From: Rhizodiscina lignyota
Lineage: Eukaryota; Ascomycota; Dothideomycetes; Aulographales; Rhizodiscinaceae
Assembly: GCA_010015805.1 (NCBI GenBank)
Contig: ML978126.1
Location: 1,736,001-1,800,000 of the forward strand
Reading direction: 5' to 3'
Length of the DNA: 64,000 nucleotides
The stretch's first letter is position 1; each line of letters begins with the position of its first letter. The position numbers were made by a program, and so were the translations under genes. The notes under the pieces were generated by a model that worked only from the letters and a program-made list of their open reading frames with translations, searched no databases and was not told the origin of the DNA. This document shows, piece by piece, positions 56,221-64,000 of the stretch.

Positions 56221-58557
56221 ATGGCTACAACCGCTCCTCTCAATGTCATAGCCCTCATATCGGGCGGCAAAGATTCACTCTTCTCCATTCTGCACTGTCT
56301 TGCTCAAGGCCACAAAGTCATCGCGCTTGCAAATCTCTACCCTGAGGCTTCACTGTCAGACAAAAATGACGCGTCAGAAACGTCAGAAAACCCAGATGAC
56401 GAAGACATTAACAGCTACATGTACCAAACTGTTGGCCACACCATCATCCCTCTCTACGAACGCGCTCTCAAAATCCCCTTGTATCGCCAAGCAATCATAG
56501 GATCAGCTGTCAACACTAACAAAGAATACTCCGTCCCTAAATCATCTACTTCAGATGCATCAAAAGAGCAGGGAAACGATGAGACAGAGTCGTTGGTGCC
56601 ATTACTTCAACGTGTGATGGCCGACCATCCAGAGGCCAATGCAATCTCCACAGGCGCGATTTTATCGACATACCAGCGCACGCGTGTCGAGTCCGTCGCC
56701 ATACGACTGGGCCTCACCCCCCTCTCGTACTTGTGGCAGTATCCTGTGCTGCCCCCGTTCGTGCAGAGCCAGCTGCTCGAGGACATGCGGGCTGTCGGTC
56801 AGGACGCGCGGATCATCAAGGTGGCGAGCGGAGGGCTGGATGACCGCTTTCTGTGGGAGAATGTCGCTGATGAGAGAGTCGTCAAGAGGTTGGAGAAGGC
56901 GGTGGCCAGGTTCGGAAGGCCAGGAGATGGGGCGGTGCTGGGGGAAGGAGGGGAGTTTGAGTCGTTGGCTATCGATGGGCCTGGCGTGCTGTGGAAGGGG
57001 AGGATCGAGGTTGGTATAGAGAGGGTGGTTAAGGGCGAAGGTGGGAGTGCTGTTCTCAAGTTGGGAGAGGCAAAGGTGGTTGAGAAAGAGCCGGAGCCAT
57101 GGGACTGGACGAAGTTGAGGCTTCCGGAGCTACTTGAAGCTGAGTTCAAAAAAGTGCTTGACGATATTGATCGGGTAGCTCCTGAAGAAGAAGAGATTAT
57201 ATCTCGCAGCCACGAACCCAACTTGCGTCCGACCATGACACATTCTCGCCTCGACTTCATCACGCGAAAGATCGGAAACTTCGAATACGCCTCAAACATC
57301 ACGGCACCAGGGGAGAAGCCGGAAATCCAGATTGCTGGAATTGTTGATCGGATTAAGGACATTGTTGAACCATCTTCGATAGTATTCAGCACCATTCTCC
57401 TACGGAAAATATCGGACTTCCCAATCGTCAACGCCGCGTACGGTTCCTTGTTCAAGAAGCCCAACCCACCCGCTCGAGTTACTATCTCTTGTGGAGGGTG
57501 CCTGCCAGAACACATCGATGTGGTTATGTCTATTGTTGCTCATTCTCGGGAGGAGCACCGGTCTGGCTTGCATGTCCAAAGTCAATCATACTGGGCACCG
57601 GCGAACATTGGTCCGTATTCTCAGGCAATCTCCGTTCCTCTACAAACAAAGAACGGAGTGCAGAACGGAGAGGCACGATTGGTCCATATCGCTGGCCAAA
57701 TCCCGCTTATTCCTTCGAACATGCAGCTCATCCGCGACTCTGATGTCAAGACTTTCCTGGACACAGATCGTGACTCGCTCGAATACGTTAACCTACAGGC
57801 AGTTTTGGCGCTTCAACATCTCTGGCGGATAGGCCGTACGATGAACGTGGACTGGTGGATCGCAGGTGTCGCTTTCATGGCAAGGGAGCCAGCGTCCGAA
57901 GTGAGAGCTAGGTTGATATTGAAAGCATGGAAGGACATCCATGCAGCGCTGTATGAGCAACAGAAGGCTGAAGAAGGAGATGACGAGAACGATGTCGATG
58001 TGTGGGATATGAAACACGGATTGAGCAAGCAGGGAAGCTCCAGCGCGACAGCATCAGATGTGCGGCCACGAATGCCCCGTTTCGAGAATGTTGACTTCCA
58101 AAACAGCACGCCGGTTCATCCACCATGCCTCGTAGTCAGAGTCGAGAGCTTGCCCCGAGGGGCGGCAGTTGAGTGGATGAGTACAGGCGTCGCCAACTGC
58201 CAGCTGATCCAAACTACACTCGAAATCGATGGGATCCCAGTTCGAATGGTCCAGGCTGTGGACAGATCCATCGCCGTTGCGGTGGTGGAATCGCCTGGCA
58301 ACTCGGCTAATTCATCGCTCCAAGGGCTATATGACGCTGTGGAGGCATTGCTTGGTGAGGACAAGTATCAGCTCGCACACAGTACGATATTCTTGACGCC
58401 ACGACATCTGCCGATAAATCCGGTTCAGCATGGAGCCACCATAATTCCCTGCCAATCGATTTGGGGCGAGAGTGGGTGCGGCATTGGTGCCGCAGCATTG
58501 ATGACTTTTCATGGGAATAGCGAGACGAAGCACGAACAGGATGCGGAAATGATTTGA
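56221..58557 (+). CDS. DPH6: Diphthine--ammonia ligase with tandem Rid domains
   Basis: Single exon, 778 residues from the ATG at 56221; the frame stays open upstream but without a better ATG. The N-terminal PP-loop ATP-pyrophosphatase domain has ISGGKDSLFSILHCLAQGH and, further on, GAILSTYQRTRVE, PLSYLWQYP and GEGGEFESL, all diagnostic of Dph6. Two YjgF/YER057c (Rid-like) domains follow, starting near residues 450 and 640 (HIAGQIPLIPSNM in the first). The enzyme performs the last step of diphthamide synthesis on elongation factor 2. The Dph6-Rid-Rid fusion is the normal architecture of fungal and plant proteins. It converges with PNO1, with stop codons about 170 bases apart. Confidence 0.95.
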   Translation: MATTAPLNVIALISGGKDSLFSILHCLAQGHKVIALANLYPEASLSDKNDASETSENPDDEDINSYMYQTVGHTIIPLYERALKIPLYRQAIIGSAVNTNKEYSVPKSSTSDASKEQGNDETESLVPLLQRVMADHPEANAISTGAILSTYQRTRVESVAIRLGLTPLSYLWQYPVLPPFVQSQLLEDMRAVGQDARIIKVASGGLDDRFLWENVADERVVKRLEKAVARFGRPGDGAVLGEGGEFESLAIDGPGVLWKGRIEVGIERVVKGEGGSAVLKLGEAKVVEKEPEPWDWTKLRLPELLEAEFKKVLDDIDRVAPEEEEIISRSHEPNLRPTMTHSRLDFITRKIGNFEYASNITAPGEKPEIQIAGIVDRIKDIVEPSSIVFSTILLRKISDFPIVNAAYGSLFKKPNPPARVTISCGGCLPEHIDVVMSIVAHSREEHRSGLHVQSQSYWAPANIGPYSQAISVPLQTKNGVQNGEARLVHIAGQIPLIPSNMQLIRDSDVKTFLDTDRDSLEYVNLQAVLALQHLWRIGRTMNVDWWIAGVAFMAREPASEVRARLILKAWKDIHAALYEQQKAEEGDDENDVDVWDMKHGLSKQGSSSATASDVRPRMPRFENVDFQNSTPVHPPCLVVRVESLPRGAAVEWMSTGVANCQLIQTTLEIDGIPVRMVQAVDRSIAVAVVESPGNSANSSLQGLYDAVEALLGEDKYQLAHSTIFLTPRHLPINPVQHGATIIPCQSIWGESGCGIGAAALMTFHGNSETKHEQDAEMI

Positions 58558-58726
58558 AATTCAGGTTTGAATGATAATGTGGTACTAAATCCACGCGTTC
58601 AAAATGGATCTTTTAGGTCACTCTGACCTGTAACGACGGCGGAATCCCAAACGCCCGGCTATGCTAGAAAATGACTGCATCATAAACCTTCATCAATATA
58701 CGTTTCGGCCATGGTGAACGTGAAAA

Positions 58727-59545
58727 TCAAAATCGTTCCTTCATGCGCGATGCCACCGTCCTAAGATTGCCGTACACTTTGCCAGGAGGCGCACCCAGAA
58801 TGAGACTGACGATCGACTCTCGCGCTATCCGAATGTTCTGGAATGCCCCGAGGATGTGTATCTTCGAGTCGGCAAGCACGACTCGTGTGCGACTCGCATT
58901 CTCGATGGCGAATTTCGTCTTGCCGTTCTGCCCAGCTATTCTGCCTATCGCTCGCGACAGATGGTCCCCACTCAGCGTCTTCACGTCTTTGATCTCGAAG
59001 GTTTCGATATAGAGGTCATCGAGTCGGAGTAGGGCGATGGCGTCGTCGATTTCGAAGCCTAGTGTGAAAGCCTTCACGAAATCCTCGCCTTTCTGCAATG
59101 CTCCGGAATCGGTGGTGTACTTGGACGTTCGCAGCTCGACTGCTTTCGACTTGATGTTCATTCGTACTTGTAATTTGAGATGTTCCACCAAGGGTGGGTA
59201 TATCTTCGACCATGATGCCTTCAGTGGAGTCATGCGGTGGGGTGGTACAGGGACTCTGCGAGTTTCGATGCGGTGGATCGTAGTGGTGTCGGTCGATGGT
59301 GCGAATTTGGGTCTTCCTTCTGTGTCGATATCCATTGATGTGTCTGTGGATAGTTGCACTTCATTCGATGGAGCTGGCTCTATATTTGATGCGCCTAACT
59401 CTAGGACAGGTTCGGTGGTATCTAAAGCCTATTAGCATGAATGCACAGTCTGGATTTCAAGTCGCAAACCTTGAGGCGCATCGGTAATGACTTCGTCTTC
59501 TGCCAGCTTTTCTGGTGCGCGCAAAAGCGCCGTAGGAGCCGGCAT
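58727..59545 (-). CDS. PNO1: Pre-rRNA-processing KH protein Pno1
   Basis: Two exons, 59545-59470 and 59421-58727, give 256 residues with matching phase. Family segments are present: WSKIYPPLVEHLKLQVRMN, RTSKYTTDSGALQKGEDFV, AFTLGFEIDDAIALLRLDDL, the KH-like GRIAGQNGKTKFAIEN and IHILGAFQNIRIARES. Pno1 (Dim2) binds the 3' end of 18S pre-rRNA with Nob1 and is needed for 40S subunit maturation in nucleolus and cytoplasm. The N-terminal 60 residues are less conserved, as in other fungi. It is divergent from the MDM31 gene. Confidence 0.95.
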
Positions 59546-59812
59546 GGTTTGCGCAATTTGAATTACACTAGAAGTTGGAGGTTTGACGTGTTGAAGGCGA
59601 TATTCTTCACAGTGCGTGTGGATTTCGTGAATTTTTTTGGCCAATTTTTGGGCGAATGGAGAGGAGACGGAAATTGCCGAGTCAAGCAAGCGTCATGGTG
59701 TAAGGTGCTTTTTAGTTCCCGGCCGCCGTTTTCCAGCCTCCAAACTCTCTCCTACCTATCTAACTCTCTAGAGTTATCCCACACCACTCACAATGTCCTC
59801 AAATCGAAGATA
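59546..59812. promoter_or_regulatory. Compact divergent promoter (PNO1 / MDM31)
   Basis: 267 bases separate the two start codons. No element was identified with certainty. Confidence 0.5.
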
Positions 59813-62045
59813 ATGTTTCGCAATGTGGGCTCGAGGGTTGGCGTCGAACTTTGGCGGTCTTCCGCTCAAGGAGCTCCCGTACTCCCTCGACTAATCACTC
59901 GACGCGCCTTTACATCGAGCAATAGGGCAGTCCAGTTATCCAAATACCATGCTCCAGCTCGACCTGTCTCCCTGTCTCCATCGAAGGCCTTCGCTGCCCC
60001 TTCGTATGTCTCCCAGTTTCCGCCGTTACGGTCTAGCGCCCTCCGAACTTGGGACAATGGGATCACTTCAAGAGCATGGAGCAGCTATCGGCCAAAGACG
60101 AGGCTAGAAGATGTCTTCAAACTTGCAAGGTCTGCATGGAGTCGAAATGCACATCACAAAGCTCGCCGGAAGTTGGATGCGACGAGCTTGAGGAAAAAGA
60201 GCTCCAAAAGCAATGCATCAAAAGCAGAATCTGCCCCAAGCGCATCTGCGCCAAAGGCCGAGTTATCCCCAAATGCGTCGGCAGCCTCCCAAACATCGAA
60301 TGCTGCCTCGAAAAGCGTTGCTTCAGGGGCGAGCAAGTCGTTCTTCGACAGGTTACCTCAAATGCCTCATAACTTCCATCGACCTACAAGAGAGGAATTG
60401 CTTGCGGCGGCAACTGGGTTTTGGTCTAGATTGAGGGCACGCTTCAAGTGGTTTACCATCAGGAGCGGGCGCCCTTTCAATGTGGACGAGATAAGCGCTC
60501 TGTTCTCCTGGGTCTTACTTGGCCACGTTGTTTGGATCATTGTTGGAACCACGACCTTCTTTTCTCTCGCTATACTGGTCATCAACACAGTATTCGCTCA
60601 AGAGACATTAGCTCAATGGATTGGCAACTACCTCACACAGTCCTCTGGCATCAAAGTCGTATTCGAGTCTGCTGTCGTTCCGAAATGGGGAAGTGGCGTC
60701 ATCTCGTTTAAGAAAGTCTTCGTTTCGCGGAGGCCCGGCCAAGGAAAGGCGAAAGTCAGCAAGGGTTCGCAGGCTGAAGCAGCTGCAGCTGCAGCTGCAG
60801 CAAAAGCTGCATTGGGTGAAAGACATATCGATGTGGAATTGTCTGAAGAGGAGGATACTAACTATACCCAATTTGACGTCTCTATTGACACAGTGGACGT
60901 GACACTGTCCTTTGCAAAATGGTTTAATGGAAAGGGTTTGCTTAAGGATGTGGACGTTAATGGAGTCCGTGGTGTGGTCGACAGAACGTCAGTTCGTCCT
61001 ACTGGAGTACCGGTGGACCCAAAGACTTACCGGAAGGAACACAACTACGGTGATTTTGAGCTCGATTCGTTCAAGCTGTCAGATCTTTTGGTCACTGTGT
61101 ATCAGCCGCGTGACTTTCGACCTTTCACCGTCAGCATTTACTCCTGCGATCTGCCTCAACTGAGGAAACAATGGCTGTTCTATGACTTTATGTCCGCGAA
61201 TACCATTTCTGGATCATTCGACAACTCGCTTTTCACAATCCATCCGCGTCAAACACACAACTATACTGGCCTTCAACTCGATGAAGGCGCACAATGGAAG
61301 AAGCACAGTCGCATCAGAATTGATGGGCTAAATATTGATCACCTTAATCGTGGCGTGGCAGGACCCTTCTCATGGATCCATGAAGGAAATGTGGATGTTG
61401 TTGCCGACATTTTGCTACCTGCTGATAACGATGGCAGCATTGCCAAAGTCATGTCAGACTTCTACGACCGCATGGAGGCGACAGTGACTGCCAATAATCA
61501 ATCTCAACCCCAGGAGCAAGTTGTTTCTACTGCGGATTATGGGACAACTGCTATCCGCAACGATCAGCTCGCACACCTTAGTGATGAAAAAGAGAGCAAG
61601 CAGTCTCACGACGAGGACGATAAAAACAGATTCCTTATCATGGACATCCGAGTTCATTTCAACAACGTCCGAGCCGCAGTGCCACTATTTACAAACGACC
61701 TCTCATACATCAACAATGCGCTGATTCGTCCAATCGTTGCATACATTAATTCGAAGAGGAGCTTCATTCCGGTGAACTGCCGAGTTGTGAAGCAACTGAG
61801 CGACTTTGACGGAAGTTGGACTGTATTTGACAGCGGATTGATGGACGATCTGTCTCAAGAGGTGAGCTATTCTACCTCTATTACAATTGAACTCTACTAA
61901 TATATATCAGATGTACGAAGCTTTTGCTCGGGACGTCATCAACGACAAACAAGCTCGTAAAAGACGGTTCAGAAAAGTGGGTGTCTGGACTCTTCAGCTC
62001 GCTGCCCAAGCACTGTTCTTAGGTCTAGCAGGCAACGTTGCATAA
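59813..62045 (+). CDS. MDM31: Mdm31/Mdm32-family mitochondrial inner membrane protein
   Basis: Two exons, 59813-61861 and 61911-62045, give 727 residues in phase 0. The N-terminus is Arg/Ser-rich without acidic residues, as in a mitochondrial presequence. A Ser/Ala/Lys-rich linker leads to the family core: FWSRLRARFKWFTIRSGRPF, a membrane helix HVVWIIVGTTTFFSLAILV, then WIGNYLTQSSGIKVVFESA and GVISFKKVFVSRRPG. A second hydrophobic helix lies near the C-terminus (AAQALFLGLAGNVA) in the last exon. The family is needed for mitochondrial shape, mtDNA maintenance and lipid balance in yeast, and is related to Vps13/bridge-like proteins. Mdm31 versus Mdm32 cannot be told for certain. Confidence 0.92.
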
Positions 62046-62480
62046 GACGGGGTGGCACTTGTATATTCATGCATAACACCAAAAAATGCATTAGCGAGGC
62101 GTTTTTGGGAGCGGTCATTGGGATTACACGACTCGACCTTCGATTGTACTGTACCGTTGACTAGCTGTATATAGGACCGAACAGTGCATTACTTCTACCT
62201 GTGCGACTTGGTGAAGTGGAACCTATTGATAGTATAACATGTCCTAACAACACACATCGCTCTTTCCTTCACAGTTCCCACTTGAATGCTAGTGGTAATA
62301 TGTTACGGGGGCTTAGCTTTTGGCCATCCCTCGGACGTGAACATTCACAGAACACATTGTTCAAATATGGCTTTCAAATCTACGCTCAAATATCAGGGTT
62401 AACTTCAACTTTCAATACCCTTCCGCTCCTTCCAGCGCTATTCCACTTCTTTCAAGCTCCATAACACTATAACAGCAAAC
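62046..62480. other. Intergenic, no gene seen
   Basis: 3' flank of MDM31 and promoter of the small gene at 62481. Confidence 0.4.
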
Positions 62481-62912
62481 ATGCCTCTCAATTCCTCAAA
62501 TGAAACGCTCTACCCCGAACACTTCGCCTACCTAACAGCGCACAATCCAGCCAACCACTCGGGCGTAACCGTCGTCCGCCGCGGTCCCCTCACCGGCAAC
62601 TACACCGGTCAATACGTCTGGGCCGGCCTGCTCAACACTCCGCATCCGTCGTCGGACACATTCAAGGTCCTCAACGTGGACTTCTTCTTCGGTACTGCGG
62701 ACACTTGCAGCGCGCAGGTGTGCACCGACGACGACGTCAACCATATGGATCTCTCTGCGGACCCGTTCAGCGAGATGCTCTTAACGTTTGACAATGCGAT
62801 GGGTGCGGCTTTTGTAGAGCGGGACATGAAGATGGTGGTAGGCTGGTTCAAGGGGTGGGCGAGGACGCTGTTCTGGGCTTGTGAGGTGGATGAGGTGGCG
62901 GAGAGGGGATAG
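62481..62912 (+). CDS. Hypothetical 143-residue protein
   Basis: Single exon. No signal peptide or membrane helix. The middle has two strand-like segments (GVTVVRRGPLTGNYTGQYVW and FKVLNVDFFFGTADTC) and a C-terminal helix ending WFKGWARTLFWACEVDEV. No family is recognised. The frame is GC-rich at third positions like its neighbours, which supports a real gene. It could be a fungal-restricted small protein. Confidence 0.55.
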   Translation: MPLNSSNETLYPEHFAYLTAHNPANHSGVTVVRRGPLTGNYTGQYVWAGLLNTPHPSSDTFKVLNVDFFFGTADTCSAQVCTDDDVNHMDLSADPFSEMLLTFDNAMGAAFVERDMKMVVGWFKGWARTLFWACEVDEVAERG

Positions 62913-62984
62913 ATCGGCGCTACTGAGGGTGGTGCAGGTGGGAGGGCGTATAGGGATGGGTATGGAGGCGTGGAGGATGGTCAA

Positions 62985-63610
62985 ATGAGCGTGAGCACTG
63001 ACCAGATACCTCGGGAGACATGGTGGATGGGCGTAGGTAAGGGGTAGGTGGTCGGTGACGAACATCTCAATTAAATGCTTCAACTCTAAGTAAAGCGATG
63101 CAAAGGAGACTTCTGATGTCACTATACTTGCTGCTGCACGTGCCTTTGAATTCAATTTGCCACCTAATATGGTGGTTTACCTCTACTGTGGTACATAAAT
63201 CGGGATATGGATCGCTTCTTGGCCTGGTGATTTGCTTACATGCTGGGCCGTGGCATTGGAATATGGACAGTATGCACTCTTCCGTATAGTAGTGGTACGA
63301 TGAGATCACTCCAGGATAGTCAGATGGCCACGAGCACCGGAGAGGTATCGGAGAAGAGGTAGCGGATGGATAGGGTTCGAGGAGAGGCTGTGGGTGGCGA
63401 ACATCTCAATTTCCAGCTACAATTTCATGAAACGCAATGCAAAGGAGGCCTCTGCTGTCATCATACTCACTACTTCACGTGATCTTGAATGCAATTGGCC
63501 TCTGGACTTGGTGGTTTGCCTCTATGGTGGAGCATGGGAATAGATGTAGATTGTATCTACTCTTCTGTATAGGCGTGGAACAATGAGAGTCACTTCAACA
63601 AAATGATGGC
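62985..63610. repeat. Imperfect tandem duplication, two units of about 300 bases
   Basis: Units at about 62985-63325 and 63326-63610 share GAACATCTCAATT, CAATGCAAAGGAG-like, CTTGAATGCAATT-like, GGTGGTTTNCCTCTA and ACTCTTCNGTATAG words in the same order. The first unit carries roughly 50 bases missing from the second. There is no open frame shared by the two, so the duplication appears non-coding. Confidence 0.65.
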
Positions 63611-63810
63611 ACTACGTCACTATAGAACGAGTGATTGCGAAGGGAAGTTCATGTGTGATTTGGTATGTATTTACAGTCCATGAACTGCTCCCATCACCTG
63701 CACAAATATGAGCAAGGGGACCACCGCCCCCGACGATAGCTATGTGATGAATCAAGTGGACGCCGTAGGGTATTCCGCCGTCGAAAATTGGTAGAGTGTG
63801 CAGGAAAGAT

Positions 63811-64000
63811 CTAGTGAACCGCGCCCTTCGCCTTCTCACCGAACAGAGGCTTGGTGAGGAAGTCCTCCAGCGACATTCGGTCCTCCACCTCGGACTCGCG
63901 CGGCTTCTCTTGTGCGACGTCCTTGGGTGCCTTGTCCTCCGAGTAGCGCTTCACGCCCCGGGCAAAGATTGCTTGCGCTGGCATGCTCCATGCCTTCGAG
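63811..64000 (-). CDS. Truncated gene at window edge, C-terminal end
   Basis: The minus strand reads into a stop at 63811-63813, giving at least 62 residues: SKAWSMPAQAIFARGVKRYS, followed by a Lys/Glu-rich helix ending MSLEDFLTKPLFGEKAKGAVH. The first part, Arg-rich and lacking acidic residues, resembles the end of a mitochondrial presequence, so this may be a small mitochondrial protein with little missing at its start. No family is recognised. Confidence 0.6.
   Translation of the reverse strand, partial: SKAWSMPAQAIFARGVKRYSEDKAPKDVAQEKPRESEVEDRMSLEDFLTKPLFGEKAKGAVH

Noticed and set aside
1-64000. CRISPR arrays, bacterial operons or prophage features
   Set aside because: The DNA is eukaryotic with spliceosomal introns; no regularly spaced short repeats were seen.

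Overview
The window is nuclear DNA of a filamentous ascomycete (Pezizomycotina). Genes carry short GT-AG introns of about 45-160 bases, are densely packed on both strands, and include typical mould families: an Msn2/Seb1-type zinc-finger regulator, an NLR-associated fungal protein, a Yor1-like ABC pump and a secreted glycosidase. A dothideomycete would fit, but the class cannot be fixed from sequence alone.

Layout. 1-9378 is a metabolic stretch: the 3' part of an MFS sugar transporter, a secreted GH130-like glycosidase, a 2-oxoglutarate/Fe(II) dioxygenase, a candidate Cys-rich secreted protein, an APH-fold kinase-like protein and an amidohydrolase of the LigI type. 9388-23507 is an accessory island. 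It holds small intron-bearing genes of families I do not recognise (called A to F here), two SNF2-helicase remnants, a long inverted-repeat pair, two 225-bp MITEs and promoter-scale tandem repeats. Two unknown families (C and D) each occur twice, and with a SNF2 gene they keep the same order and relative orientation (SNF2 and D divergent, C after D) in two blocks facing opposite ways: 11743-15236 (inverted) and 18947-22947. A U6 snRNA gene lies just beyond the island (24058-24157, minus), followed by degenerate repeats.

26253-64000 returns to ordinary chromosome: an ABCC transporter, a 1449-residue multidomain NLR-associated protein (retropepsin-like domain, alpha/beta-hydrolase lacking its nucleophile, five and a half 16-residue repeats, fungal C-terminal region), ornithine aminotransferase, an Sfk1/Frag1-like membrane protein, ribosomal protein eL36, a TUG/UBX protein, a thioredoxin-PITH protein, a 6.7-kb gene-poor tract leading to the Msn2/Seb1 regulator, then DPH6, PNO1, MDM31/32, a small unknown protein, a tandem duplication and one truncated gene.

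Functional links are modest. The sugar transporter and secreted glycosidase could work together in sugar scavenging. RPL36, PNO1 and DPH6 all serve the ribosome or translation, but their proximity need not mean anything. The duplicated SNF2-D-C cassette is the best candidate for an undescribed system: its repeated conserved order suggests that it duplicates or moves as a unit, while decay of the SNF2 copies and of one D copy suggests turnover.
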